A DNA stretch of 64,000 bases from Treponema sp. Marseille-Q3903 (GTDB lineage: Bacteria > Spirochaetota > Spirochaetia > Treponematales > Treponemataceae): the NCBI RefSeq assembly GCF_014334335.1, contig NZ_JACSEU010000001.1:1302001-1366000 (forward strand). The letters run 5' to 3'. Below are positions 1-8,498 of this stretch, piece by piece. Both the position numbers and the translations under genes were made by a program. A model generated the notes under the pieces. It had not been told where the DNA came from. It saw only the letters and a program-made list of their open reading frames with translations, and ran no database searches. The number at the start of each line of letters is the position of its first letter. The first letter of the stretch is position 1.

Positions 1-858
1 CAGTGTGTAACTCGTTTTGATTATGATAACGATGGGCTTGATGAATATATCTGCCGAATGGAACATTATTTTTCATATATTTCATTGATAAGCGGTGCCG
101 TGCGAGAACTTGATTTGATAAAAAATACTGGAAACTATCTCAACAATTTACGCCGTGATAAAGATTTTGACGGCTGCTGTGATGATTATGACAGAGGACT
201 GTTTGTAGACCATCTGTTTACAAAAGAACAGTTCAATCTTTATATAAAAAATGAACGTTCTGGAGATGGCGTTTTTTCCAGAATTCAATATTCAGAAGTG
301 AAATTTTCGCAAATACATCACGAAATCCAGCTTGCGGCTCACGCTGTCTGGAAGCCTACGAATCAAGCTGTATATTTGAGAAAAAAATATGAGATTACCG
401 CTGTAGGAATGACTGTTCAGTATATCATCAAAAATGAAAGCGACAAAAAACTATGTGCAAAATTTGCAGTAGAGTCGAGCATCGTAAATCCATCTTTTAA
501 TCCCCTTGATGTTGTCTATTTCAGTGATGAAGTTGTAGACAATGAAGCGATTGTAAACCTAGATACTTCTGAAAACACTTATCAGCTTAATTCAAAAGGA
601 AAATTAAATGATGTTCAAATTGCGCGTTTAACCGATACCGCAAATGGAATCTCTTTTGTGTTTGAGCCGAACGAAAAATGCGGATACTTTTTCAGTCCAA
701 TCACTTTCCACCGTCCAAGTTTTGATTATAAAATTATTGAGCCTGTCAGCATGTCTTTTGTTTCGACTTTGTTCTGGGATTTAAATATCGAGCCGGGAAT
801 GGAAACGGAAAAATATATCAATTTTACAATTGTGCCTGTGAAAAAATCTTCAAAGTAG
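1..858 (+). CDS. C-terminal part of a GH57-type alpha-amylase/4-alpha-glucanotransferase (DUF1926-like domain), 5' truncated
   Basis: The frame is open from base 1, so the gene starts outside the window; the first internal ATG at 58 is not a credible start because the residues before it (reading DYDNDGLDEYIC) fit the family. That stretch plus a following all-beta region resembles the C-terminal beta-sandwich (DUF1926) of family-57 glucan-processing enzymes, which begins with a similar D-x-D-x-D-G segment. No catalytic residues lie in the visible part. Role would be cytoplasmic alpha-glucan breakdown or transfer, which fits the glycogen synthase at 17.5 kb. Family assignment rests on recalled sequence character, so it is moderate. 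Confidence 0.6.
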   Translation, partial: QCVTRFDYDNDGLDEYICRMEHYFSYISLISGAVRELDLIKNTGNYLNNLRRDKDFDGCCDDYDRGLFVDHLFTKEQFNLYIKNERSGDGVFSRIQYSEVKFSQIHHEIQLAAHAVWKPTNQAVYLRKKYEITAVGMTVQYIIKNESDKKLCAKFAVESSIVNPSFNPLDVVYFSDEVVDNEAIVNLDTSENTYQLNSKGKLNDVQIARLTDTANGISFVFEPNEKCGYFFSPITFHRPSFDYKIIEPVSMSFVSTLFWDLNIEPGMETEKYINFTIVPVKKSSK

Positions 859-943
859 AATGCCGGCAGAGCGTTTTAAATAAGGCTTTGTATAATGCGA
901 CAAGAGCGTCTGTGCAAACAACTTTTCAATAGATTACAAAATA

Positions 944-2392
944 TTACAAAACAGCTAGTTTTTTTATTAAATCTTTCAATTGATCCAATTTTTTTTGCGT
1001 GATAAGCGGATTTAAAAGCGTAAATTTTAGATAAGTTTTTTCGTCGCTGACAGTTTGTCCTATTACAATTCCATTGTCGTGAATCAAGCTGCGGCGAACG
1101 CGTTTGTTTACTCTGTCTGCTGTTTTATCGTCTTTGCAATTTGAATACCTGAATACTACGGAACTTATCTCCGGTTCAGTGAGCACTTCAAAGTCGCTGT
1201 CTGATTTTAACATTTTGTAAAAATATTGAGCATTTTCCATGCTTGTGTTTATCAATTTTGCCCAGCCGTCTTTTCCACGCATTTGAAAGCTCATCCAAAC
1301 TTTCAGTGCATCAAAACGCCTTGTTGTCTGAATCGATTTATCTACAAGGTTTGTGTAGCCGTCTTCTTCATCTTCTTTACGGTTTAAATAATCTGCGTGA
1401 ATTGTGAGTGCACTAAAGTTTTTACCGTTTTTGAGTAAGATTGCGCTGCATGAAATTGGCATCACAAACATTTTGTGGAAATCGAGTGTGATTGAATCAC
1501 ACATCTCTATCCCAGAAATTCTGGCAGCGTATTTGTCAGACATTATCACCCCTGACCCGTAAGCTGCATCTGCGTGAAACCACATATTGTTTTTGCAAGC
1601 GATTTCAGATATTTTTTTCAGAGAATCTATGCTTCCAAAATCTGTTGTCCCGACTGTTCCAACTACTAAAAAAGGAATGTTTCCCATTTTTTTATCTTTT
1701 TCTATAAGGGATTTTAGTGCATCTATATCCATTCTCTTATTCGAATCAACTGGTACTTTTACAACAGCCTGATAGCCGAGCCCAAGTATGTGAGCAGACT
1801 TTTCCATAGAGAAATGAGAAATCTCGCTCGTGTACATTCTGAGCTTTAGGCATTTCTCATTTATTCCAATTTTTTTTACATCGTATTTTAGAATGTCATT
1901 GCAGAACATGTCACGCGCTATGATGATTGCGGTCTGGTTAGACTGGCTTCCACCGCTTGTAAAAACTCCATCTGCTTTTTCATCATATCTGAACAAACGG
2001 CACAGATGTTCTATTACTTCAACCTCTATTTCTGTTGCAACAGGAGATTGATCCCAGCTGTCCATTGACTGATTGAATGTTGAGATGATAGATTCTGCGG
2101 CAATTGTCTCTACAAGCGATGGTCCGTGAAGGTGCGCCATATAATCTGTTGAAGATGTACGCAAAAGATTTGGAAGAATTTTTTCTTTTGTCAATTCGAG
2201 TGTCTTTTCCCAGCCAATCCCTTTTTCCGGCAAAATAGAGTCTTGGTGAATAATCTTTTTGAGTTCTTCCGGTGTTGGACCTGCGTATGCACGCTCATCA
2301 GCAAATGTATCTGCAATTGATGATGTGACTTCTCCGATGATTTTTTTATATTCGTCTTTATCAGATTGTATGTTTGTCAAAAAAGATGTCAT
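944..2392 (-). CDS. ddc: PLP-dependent decarboxylase, probably L-2,4-diaminobutyrate decarboxylase
   Basis: 482 residues of the group II PLP decarboxylase family (glutamate/DABA/aromatic amino acid decarboxylases). Visible marks are an HFS motif before the cofactor pocket, a VGTVGTTDFGS segment, HADAAYGSG, and DFHKMF near residue 306, whose lysine would bind PLP. The gene starts 5 bp after the stop of the upstream aminotransferase, so the two are co-transcribed. In other bacteria the dat-ddc pair converts aspartate semialdehyde to 2,4-diaminobutyrate and then 1,3-diaminopropane. Substrate is inferred from that pairing; a glutamate or other amino acid decarboxylase is the alternative. Confidence 0.8.
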   Translation of the reverse strand: MTSFLTNIQSDKDEYKKIIGEVTSSIADTFADERAYAGPTPEELKKIIHQDSILPEKGIGWEKTLELTKEKILPNLLRTSSTDYMAHLHGPSLVETIAAESIISTFNQSMDSWDQSPVATEIEVEVIEHLCRLFRYDEKADGVFTSGGSQSNQTAIIIARDMFCNDILKYDVKKIGINEKCLKLRMYTSEISHFSMEKSAHILGLGYQAVVKVPVDSNKRMDIDALKSLIEKDKKMGNIPFLVVGTVGTTDFGSIDSLKKISEIACKNNMWFHADAAYGSGVIMSDKYAARISGIEMCDSITLDFHKMFVMPISCSAILLKNGKNFSALTIHADYLNRKEDEEDGYTNLVDKSIQTTRRFDALKVWMSFQMRGKDGWAKLINTSMENAQYFYKMLKSDSDFEVLTEPEISSVVFRYSNCKDDKTADRVNKRVRRSLIHDNGIVIGQTVSDEKTYLKFTLLNPLITQKKLDQLKDLIKKLAVL

Positions 2393-2397
2393 ATCAC

Positions 2398-3750
2398 TTA
2401 TTTTCTGTATTCTTCATCGACAGAAATGACGGCTTTTTCAAATATTGCAAATGCTTTTTTCAAATCTTCATCTGTGATATTCAATGCACAAAGGCAACGC
2501 ATAACACAACCGTTTCGTCCGCCTTTCTCAATTATAAGTCCATTTTCAAAACACATTTTCTGCACTTTGCCTGCGATTTCTCCGCTTGGCGGAAGTGAGC
2601 CTATGCAGTCCGGAGTCGCATTCGGATCTACAAATTCTGTTCCAATCATAAGGCCTTTGCCACGTATATCACCTATGATCCGAACTTTTTTCTGTAACTC
2701 TCTGATTCTATTTTGAATCATTTCACCTTTTCTGATAACGTCATCAAGAAATTCAGGTTTTGATACTGTATTTAAAACAACTGTGCCAGCTTTCATCGCA
2801 AGCTGATTTCCGCGAAATGTGCCTGCATGTGCACCGGAAGTCCATTTGTCGAGTTCTTTGTTGTAAACAACAACTGCAAGTGGCTGAGAACCGCCGACAG
2901 CTTTAGAAATCAAAACGACATCAGGAACAATATCAGCATATTCAAATGCGAACATCTTTCCGCTTCTGCCCATGCCGCACTGAATTTCATCAAGGATGAG
3001 AGGAATGTCAAGTTCTTTTGTCACTCGTCTCACAGTTTTTAAAAATTCGATTGGGGCAGGGATAACGCCGCCTTCCCCTTGAATAGTTTCAAGTACGATG
3101 CACGCTGGGTGAGTGATTCCACTTTCGGGATCTTTTAATGTGCGTTCAAAAAAATTACATGCAGCTTTTGTACATGTATCGCCGCCAAGTCCAAATGGAT
3201 CTCTGTACATATAAGGATAAGGGAATGAGTGTACATCAGGCATAAGTCCGTTTACATGTGTCTTTGCATGTAAATTTCCCATGCATGCGAGTGGACCTTG
3301 TCCCATTCCGTGATAACCGCCGGCAAAAGAAATTACACTCGAACGACCGGTTGCCGTTTTACAGAGTTTGATCGCTGCATCAGTTGCGTCAGTGCCGCTA
3401 GGTGAGCAAAATTGAATTTTGGCATTATTTCCTAATTCTGGTGGGAGTAAACTGAAAAGAGTCTGTACAAATTCGTCTTTTACAGGTGTTGTTAAATCAA
3501 GAGTGTGCAACGGGGCATCTGAACTTATAAGTTCTATCATTGCCCGATTTATTTCGTCATAATTGTGGCCCAGTGCTAAAGATCCGGCTCCACACAAAAA
3601 ATCCAGATATTTGTTTCCCTCTACGTCCTCAACCCATGAGCCTTTGGCTTTCGCAAGCGCGAATGGGAATTTTCGCGGATAGCTACGGGCATTAGATTCT
3701 GTGGAATCCTGTCTGGTAATGTAATACTGATTTGTGTCTTTTTCTGACAT
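2398..3750 (-). CDS. dat: Diaminobutyrate--2-oxoglutarate aminotransferase (class III)
   Basis: 450 residues, the usual length for DABA aminotransferases of the EctB/Dat type. Class III aminotransferase marks include GGYHGMGQGPLACMGN, LDEIQCGMGRSGK and the PLP-lysine segment LISKAVGGSQPLAVV near residue 283. It would transfer the amino group of glutamate to aspartate semialdehyde. It is the first gene of a two-gene minus-strand operon with the decarboxylase, 5 bp apart. A GGAGAA ribosome site lies just before the ATG. The 193 bp between this gene and the divergent LUD gene is A/T-rich and must hold both promoters. Ectoine synthesis is unlikely because no ectA or ectC neighbour is present. Confidence 0.85.
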   Translation of the reverse strand: MSEKDTNQYYITRQDSTESNARSYPRKFPFALAKAKGSWVEDVEGNKYLDFLCGAGSLALGHNYDEINRAMIELISSDAPLHTLDLTTPVKDEFVQTLFSLLPPELGNNAKIQFCSPSGTDATDAAIKLCKTATGRSSVISFAGGYHGMGQGPLACMGNLHAKTHVNGLMPDVHSFPYPYMYRDPFGLGGDTCTKAACNFFERTLKDPESGITHPACIVLETIQGEGGVIPAPIEFLKTVRRVTKELDIPLILDEIQCGMGRSGKMFAFEYADIVPDVVLISKAVGGSQPLAVVVYNKELDKWTSGAHAGTFRGNQLAMKAGTVVLNTVSKPEFLDDVIRKGEMIQNRIRELQKKVRIIGDIRGKGLMIGTEFVDPNATPDCIGSLPPSGEIAGKVQKMCFENGLIIEKGGRNGCVMRCLCALNITDEDLKKAFAIFEKAVISVDEEYRK

Positions 3751-3943
3751 AAACGTTCTCCATTACAAACAGCATTTCGCTGTGTATAAAAATATTATAG
3801 GCTATTACTCTACATCAAAAAGTTATTCTTAACAATAGATATATCTATATCATTATAGATAAAAACGCTTTTTTTAATTATTATTAACTAGTCAGAAGTT
3901 ATTATTCCACGTGAATCTATTTTATTCTAAAAGGGGTATTGTT

Positions 3944-4582
3944 ATGATTGAACCGCTCATCAAAAGAAACAATTTACTTGGTCCAAAAGTTGTCGAAGCA
4001 TTGAAGAGACGTCAGTTTGATGCGTATTATGTTGCAAACAAAAAAAATGTCGCAGAAAAAGTTTTGGAGCTCATTCCTCAAAATGATGTTGTTTCTTGGG
4101 GAGGCACGACGACTGTCGAACAGCTTGGAATAAAAAAACTTCTAAAAGACAATGGATACTCAGTTATCGACCGCGACAGTGCAAAAAGTCTTGAAGAGAA
4201 ATTAGAGAAGATGCGCAACTCTCTGAACTGCGATACATTTCTTATGAGCAGCAATGCGATCACAGAAAAAGGAGAATTGTTCAATATCGACCGCGTCGGA
4301 AACAGAGTTGCCGCCCTTTGTTTTGGTCCTAAAAGCGTGATCATAATAGCCGGTATGAATAAAATTGTTCCTGATATGGAAGCCGCTTATTCTAAAGTTA
4401 GACATTATACATCTCCAATAAATGCGCAGAGATTTTGCGATTCAACGCCGTGCTCAAAAACAGGAGAATGTGCTGATTGCTTAAGTCCGCAGTGTTGTTG
4501 TGCCCAAATGGTCGCAACTCGTTTTTGCTTCCCTGCAGGCAAAATAAAAATCGTTCTTGTAAACGATGAACTTGGAATCTGA
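3944..4582 (+). CDS. LUD-domain protein (LutC/YkgG-like, DUF162)
   Basis: 212 residues beginning MIEPLIKRN. This ATG is preferred to an in-frame ATG at 3911 because an AAAAGGGG ribosome site sits just upstream of it. The protein has the single-domain LUD fold signature: SWGGTTTVEQLGI, a mid-section ending VIIIAGMNKIVPD, and a cysteine-rich C-terminus (CADCLSPQCCCAQM) typical of stand-alone LUD proteins of anaerobes. LutC itself supports lactate oxidation with the iron-sulfur proteins LutA and LutB; neither is nearby, so a role in lactate use is not supported. It is divergent from the dat-ddc operon and precedes an HD-domain gene. Confidence 0.75.
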   Translation: MIEPLIKRNNLLGPKVVEALKRRQFDAYYVANKKNVAEKVLELIPQNDVVSWGGTTTVEQLGIKKLLKDNGYSVIDRDSAKSLEEKLEKMRNSLNCDTFLMSSNAITEKGELFNIDRVGNRVAALCFGPKSVIIIAGMNKIVPDMEAAYSKVRHYTSPINAQRFCDSTPCSKTGECADCLSPQCCCAQMVATRFCFPAGKIKIVLVNDELGI

Positions 4583-4644
4583 TTGAGTTTCAACAAGACG
4601 TAAAAGGCGTGAAGATCTACAATACTTTGTAAAAAGGATTCTAT

Positions 4645-5352
4645 ATGACTGATTTGGAAAAAAACACTTTGTTCACAGAAGTTTACGAACTTCTCGATAT
4701 TTTTAATGAATACACACCGATTCAGCGGGACGGCGTTTTTATTGTTGACGCAGTAAAGCTCTGCTATACACAGATGATTGACTATATTGTAAAAGATTTA
4801 TCTGAAGCTGCAAACTTAAAAGATTGGCTAGATAAGACAGATTTTTGGACTGCTCCCGCTTCAACTAAGTTTCATGGAAATTTTAAAGGAGGATTAAGCA
4901 TTCATACGCTGATGGTAATAAAACAGTCTCTTGTGTTTGCAAAACCGATGCTAGAAAATTTCTTTGCATCTCCTGAAGGTGAAAAATACACAATCACCGC
5001 TAAAGATATTTTTATATCGGCTCTTTGCCACGACTTTTGCAAAACTGGATTTTACAGCATTGAATATCGCAATACTAAAGATATCACCGGCAATTGGGTA
5101 AAACAGCCGTTTTACAAAACTAAGAGCGACAACCGTAATCTTGGGCACGGAAATGAATCTGTTTTGATGATGCTTGAGATTATGCCTTCGATAATTCACA
5201 ACAGAATGGTGATTGAAGCTGTCAGCCGCCACATGGGATTTTCTGACTTATCGGAGAGCGAATCATACAATTATTCAAATTTTTTGATGAATCCGCTTGT
5301 AATTTTACTCCAAACAGCAGACCAGACAGCATCTCAATGGTACGGACTTTGA
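4645..5352 (+). CDS. HD-domain hydrolase of unknown substrate
   Basis: 235 residues. A histidine in the GGLSIHT segment, the HD doublet in LCHDFCK near residue 130, a later GHGNES and a SRHMGF histidine match the metal-binding pattern of HD-superfamily phosphohydrolases. Similar proteins in clostridia and Treponema are uncharacterised. It follows the LUD gene by 62 bp and may share its transcript. The AAAGGA ribosome site 8 bp before the ATG supports the start. No membrane segment is evident. Function beyond metal-dependent hydrolysis cannot be told. Confidence 0.65.
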   Translation: MTDLEKNTLFTEVYELLDIFNEYTPIQRDGVFIVDAVKLCYTQMIDYIVKDLSEAANLKDWLDKTDFWTAPASTKFHGNFKGGLSIHTLMVIKQSLVFAKPMLENFFASPEGEKYTITAKDIFISALCHDFCKTGFYSIEYRNTKDITGNWVKQPFYKTKSDNRNLGHGNESVLMMLEIMPSIIHNRMVIEAVSRHMGFSDLSESESYNYSNFLMNPLVILLQTADQTASQWYGL

Positions 5353-5413
5353 TTATATCAAAAACTTTAATTTTTAAACTTTAATAATATTGCATTTATT
5401 TAGTGAAACTGTA

Positions 5414-5442
5414 TTGTCTATTTTTTTTTTTTGATTTATTAT
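5414..5442 (+). promoter_or_regulatory. Probable sigma-70 promoter of the 2-oxoacid oxidoreductase operon
   Basis: TTGTCT (5414-5419), a 17-bp spacer containing a long T tract, and TATTAT (5437-5442). It lies about 70 bp before the TTG start of the ferredoxin subunit, and no other good -10 box is present in this gap. Confidence 0.5.
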
Positions 5443-5454
5443 ATTGACATCAAC

Positions 5455-5474
5455 TGGTACAAAACAGCGTACCA
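5455..5474. promoter_or_regulatory. Inverted repeat, candidate operator just downstream of the operon promoter
   Basis: TGGTAC-N8-GTACCA is a perfect 6-bp inverted repeat that begins about 12 bp after the -10 box, that is just past the expected transcription start. This position suits a repressor. The nearby XRE-cupin regulators are natural candidates to bind it, but I see no second clear copy in the cluster. Confidence 0.35.
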
Positions 5475-5509
5475 TTGTTGTTGTGACTAAATTGTCAGGA
5501 GGTCATATT

Positions 5510-5725
5510 TTGGCTAAAGGAAGACCTTTAATCAATGTTGAACGTTGTAAGGGCTGCGGATTGTGTATTCGCGTATGTCCAAAAAAAATTTTGGAAATGT
5601 CAGAGCAGACAAACGGGCAGGGAGTTTCATACCCAGTGTGCATAAATGAAGATTTATGTATCGCATGTTCATTTTGTGCAACAATGTGTCCTGATACGGT
5701 GATCGAAATAGAGCTTAATGATTGA
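5510..5725 (+). CDS. 2-oxoacid:ferredoxin oxidoreductase delta subunit, 2[4Fe-4S] ferredoxin
   Basis: 71 residues starting MAKGRPLINVERC from a TTG codon, chosen because AGGAGG lies 7 bp upstream; the in-frame upstream ATG at 5444 overlaps promoter sequence and has no ribosome site. Two ferredoxin motifs are visible, CKGCGLCIRVCP and CIACSFCATMCP. It carries electrons from the TPP site of the following subunits to a soluble ferredoxin. It is the first gene of a four-gene operon (delta, alpha, beta, gamma) and lies 69 bp before the alpha subunit. Confidence 0.9.
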   Translation: MAKGRPLINVERCKGCGLCIRVCPKKILEMSEQTNGQGVSYPVCINEDLCIACSFCATMCPDTVIEIELND

Positions 5726-5794
5726 AATCAGTCAAAACAAACCGAATAAACAGTTTGTTCTTGATTTTACACATTAATTAATAAGAGGTTTTCA

Positions 5795-6859
5795 ATGACA
5801 AATACAAATAAAGTTTTAATGAAAGGAAACGAAGCGATTGGAGAAGCTGCTGTCAGAGCCGGTTGTCGTTATTACTTTGCTTATCCAATCACACCGCAAA
5901 ATGAGATTCCTGCATATATGGCAAAAAGACTTCCTGAAGTCGGTGGTACATTTCTTCAGGCAGAATCAGAGCTCGCCGCAATCAACATGGTGATGGGAGC
6001 TTCTGCCGCCGGTGCAAGAACTATGACTTCATCATCTTCTCCCGGAATTTCTTTAAAACAGGAAGGAATCTCTTATATTTCCGGTGCGCAGCTGCCGGCA
6101 GTTGTCGTAAACATGATGAGAGGTGGACCCGGACTTGGCAATATCGCCGGCGCTCAGGGAGACTATTTTCAGGCGACACGCGGCGGTGGAAACGGAGATT
6201 ATCATGTAGTTGTAATTGCTCCGGGAACCGTTCAGGAAATGGCAGACTTGACTGTAAAATCGTTTGAAATTGCAGATAAATATCGTGTTCTTTGTATGAT
6301 TTTAGGGGACGGTTACCTTGGGCAGATGTCTGAACAGTGTATCCTTCCGGAGTTTGTAAAAGATTTTCCCGAAAAGCCATGGGCGTTGACAGGGAAGACT
6401 CCCGAACGCAAGCAAAATAAAATCATGTCGCTGAAACTTTCGGGAATCGACGGTGAATTGAACAAACATACAAAAGCGCTTTTTGAAAACTATCAGAATA
6501 TTCAGGACAATGAAACTTTATCTGAAACATTTATGTGTGACGATGCTGATTTTGTCCTCACCGGATATGGAACTTGTGCTCGCGTATGTAAAAAAGCGGT
6601 GAAGTTGCTTCGCGAGCAAGGGATAAAAGTAGGTCTTTTTCGTCCAATAACACTGTGGCCGTTCCCTCAAAAAGAAATTGAAGCGGCTTGTGCAAATTCA
6701 AAAAAAATATTAACTGTTGAAATGTCTATGGGGCAGATGGTTCAAGATGTAAAACTTTATTGTGGTCATAAGCCAGGCGATGTTGATTTCTATGGAGAGC
6801 CGGGCGGAGTTATACCGTCTGTTGATGTAATTATAGAGAGGATAAAGAGCTATGTCTAA
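5795..6859 (+). CDS. vorB: 2-oxoacid:ferredoxin oxidoreductase alpha subunit (VorB type, branched-chain 2-oxoacids)
   Basis: 354 residues, the usual size of the VorB-type alpha subunit. Visible family segments are GNEAIGEAAVRAGCRYYFAYP near the N-terminus (residues 10-30), AESELAAINMVMGAS and SSSSPGISLKQEGIS, followed by the transketolase C-terminal-like domain from about residue 250. With the beta subunit it forms the site that decarboxylates 2-oxoacids oxidatively to acyl-CoA, or runs in reverse to carboxylate acyl-CoA. The substrate call (3-methyl-2-oxobutanoate) rests on resemblance to VorB rather than pyruvate or 2-oxoglutarate enzymes and is not certain. It overlaps the beta gene by 8 bp. 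Confidence 0.85.
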   Translation: MTNTNKVLMKGNEAIGEAAVRAGCRYYFAYPITPQNEIPAYMAKRLPEVGGTFLQAESELAAINMVMGASAAGARTMTSSSSPGISLKQEGISYISGAQLPAVVVNMMRGGPGLGNIAGAQGDYFQATRGGGNGDYHVVVIAPGTVQEMADLTVKSFEIADKYRVLCMILGDGYLGQMSEQCILPEFVKDFPEKPWALTGKTPERKQNKIMSLKLSGIDGELNKHTKALFENYQNIQDNETLSETFMCDDADFVLTGYGTCARVCKKAVKLLREQGIKVGLFRPITLWPFPQKEIEAACANSKKILTVEMSMGQMVQDVKLYCGHKPGDVDFYGEPGGVIPSVDVIIERIKSYV

Positions 6860-7640
6860 AAAATATGAATTTCCAAAATCAATGATAGATGTCCCAACTC
6901 ATTACTGTGGCGGTTGCGGTCATGGAATTGTACATAAACTAATTTGTCAGGTGATTGACGAGATGTGTATCCAACATGATGTCCTTTTAGTCGCTCCTGT
7001 CGGATGTGCGGTTTACGCTTACAATTATATAGACGTAGACGCTTGCGAAGCCGCTCACGGTAGAGCGCCTGCTGTTGCGACAGGCATGAAACGCGTTCAC
7101 CCTGACAAACTTGTGATAAGCTACCAGGGGGATGGAGACCTTCTTGCTATTGGAACAGGGGAGACAATTCACGCTGCAAACCGCGGAGAAAATATCACAG
7201 TGATTTTTATCAACAATGCAATTTATGGTATGACAGGCGGGCAGATGGCTCCAACGTCGTTAGTCGGTCAAGTGACAAAAACAACTCCATTCGGACGCAA
7301 TTCTGATGAAGTCGGATATCCGATAAGAGCATGTGAACTTTTGAATACACTTGTTGAACCAAAATATATAGAAAGGTGTGCAGTTTACGATGTAAAGCAC
7401 ATCAATCAGACTAAAGCCGCAATAAAAAAAGCTCTTACATATCAAAAAGATAAAAAAGGCTACAGTTTTGTTGAAGTGCTTTCCATGTGTCCTACAAATT
7501 GGGGCGTTTCTCCGACAGTTGCAGCAGACTGGGTAAAAGAGCAGATGGAACCTTATTATCCTCTTGGGGTGTTCCGCGACGTTCCATCAGGGGTTGTGCC
7601 TGAATTCGCAGCACCAAAATCAGGAGTTGTAAAAAAATGA
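6852..7640 (+). CDS. 2-oxoacid:ferredoxin oxidoreductase beta subunit, TPP-binding
   Basis: 262 residues. The N-terminus has CGGCGHG, and the TPP-binding stretch runs from GDGDLLAIGTGE to NNAIYGMTGGQMAPT (about residues 95-135), the GDG...NN pattern of the family. It catalyses the thiamine-dependent half of the reaction together with VorB. It is translationally coupled to both neighbours: an 8-bp overlap with the alpha gene and a 4-bp ATGA overlap with the gamma gene. Confidence 0.9.
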   Translation: MSKKYEFPKSMIDVPTHYCGGCGHGIVHKLICQVIDEMCIQHDVLLVAPVGCAVYAYNYIDVDACEAAHGRAPAVATGMKRVHPDKLVISYQGDGDLLAIGTGETIHAANRGENITVIFINNAIYGMTGGQMAPTSLVGQVTKTTPFGRNSDEVGYPIRACELLNTLVEPKYIERCAVYDVKHINQTKAAIKKALTYQKDKKGYSFVEVLSMCPTNWGVSPTVAADWVKEQMEPYYPLGVFRDVPSGVVPEFAAPKSGVVKK

Positions 7641-8188
7641 CAACAGAAATAATTTTTGCCGGATTCGGCGGGCAAGGTGTTATTCTTGCCGGTAAAATTC
7701 TTGCTCTCGCAGGAATGAATGAAGATAAATATGTTTCTCACATCCCATCTTACGGTGCCGAAATGCGCGGCGGAACTGCTAACTGCTCTGTTATCGTAAG
7801 TGATGATGAAGTAGCTTCCCCTGTAATTGAAAAGCCTGATGTAGTTGTAGCTTTGAACAAACCTTCGATGACAAAGTTTGAAAAATGGCTGAAACCAGGC
7901 GGACTTTTGATATACAATTCGTCTTTGATCGACATAAAGCCTGTCCGCACCGATATAAAAACTATTGCACTCCCTGCAAACGAAATTGCAGCAGAGACAG
8001 ACAATCCTCGAGGTTCAAACATGGTCGCACTTGGCTGCCTTGCAAAAGTCTGTAAAGGAATGATAAGTGGAGTTAAGCCGTTTGAGTACGCATTGGATGA
8101 AGCTATTTCTGCAAGAAATAAAAAATTTAATCCAATAAACATCAAGACAATTGAAACTGCGTACAATAAAGATTACAAGATAAATTAG
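7637..8188 (+). CDS. 2-oxoacid:ferredoxin oxidoreductase gamma subunit
   Basis: 183 residues. It opens with FAGFGGQGVILAGKILALAG, the nucleotide/CoA-binding start of gamma subunits, followed by SYGAEMRGGTANCSVI. It helps bind coenzyme A in the assembled enzyme. The gene starts inside the beta stop codon (ATGA). It ends the operon: the next 310 bp hold no conventional gene but contain the first copy of the 218-bp repeat. Confidence 0.9.
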   Translation: MTTEIIFAGFGGQGVILAGKILALAGMNEDKYVSHIPSYGAEMRGGTANCSVIVSDDEVASPVIEKPDVVVALNKPSMTKFEKWLKPGGLLIYNSSLIDIKPVRTDIKTIALPANEIAAETDNPRGSNMVALGCLAKVCKGMISGVKPFEYALDEAISARNKKFNPINIKTIETAYNKDYKIN

Positions 8189-8267
8189 CAGTGCGGATAA
8201 AAGCTGATACTTTCAAATAAAGTCAGGAATCTATAATCAGCAATCAAGCAATCTGCGCAATAACAAA

Positions 8268-8485
8268 AAAGGAGGTGTGATAAAAAGTGTCGTCTGAAAT
8301 ATCGCCGATACTTTTTATTTCGAGTTTGCCTGGATGTTTGCAGAAGACGTGTATACGTGTCGTTTCGATAAAAATCAAATGAATACGATACGCTTTATTT
8401 TGCAAACTCGACTATTGAACGTGTGCGCTCTTGCGCACGGCTAAAAACTTTTTCGGAAATTGCTATTTCCTGCAAAAGTTTTTAT
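8268..8485 (+). repeat. 218-bp perfect repeat, copy 1: structured leader element
   Basis: This stretch is identical, without a mismatch in my base-by-base reading, to 35763-35980. It begins with AAAGGAGGTG, a near-ideal complement of 16S rRNA, and ends one base before the ribosome site of the downstream XRE-cupin gene. Perfect stems visible are: CGAGTTTGC (8321-8329) with GCAAACTCG (8402-8410); GTGCGC-tctt-GCGCAC (8423-8438); and a long hairpin in which AAAAACTTTT (8443-8452) pairs with AAAAGTTTTT (8474-8483) around GGAAAT/ATTTCC. A shorter stem joins 8282-8292 with 8306-8316 with one mismatch-like position. I read it as a cis-acting RNA leader or a mobile repeat used as one. Confidence 0.85.
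8287..8382 (+). CDS. Possible 31-codon leader peptide inside repeat copy 1
   Basis: A GTG-initiated frame of 31 codons ends in TGA at 8380-8382. It sits 11 bp after the strong GGAGG of the repeat, a little further than ideal. The peptide begins MSSEISPILF. Its reading would pass through the first stem and one arm of the 9-bp stem, so translation could change the folding, as in leader-peptide attenuation. There is no conservation evidence beyond the identical second copy. Confidence 0.3.
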   Translation: MSSEISPILFISSLPGCLQKTCIRVVSIKIK

Positions 8486-8498
8486 GGGAGGTTTTAGG

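Noticed and set aside
8268-8485. Known riboswitch class or integron attC site for the 218-bp repeat
   Set aside because: I find none of the core motifs of the TPP, FMN, cobalamin, SAM, lysine, glycine or c-di-GMP classes, and no paired RYYYAAC/GTTRRRY ends of attC sites.
8460-8498. N-terminal extension (LFPAKVF...) of the XRE-cupin protein and of the nitroreductase at 35955
   Set aside because: Encoded by the shared repeat in two unrelated proteins and lies before good ribosome sites, so it is 5' untranslated sequence.
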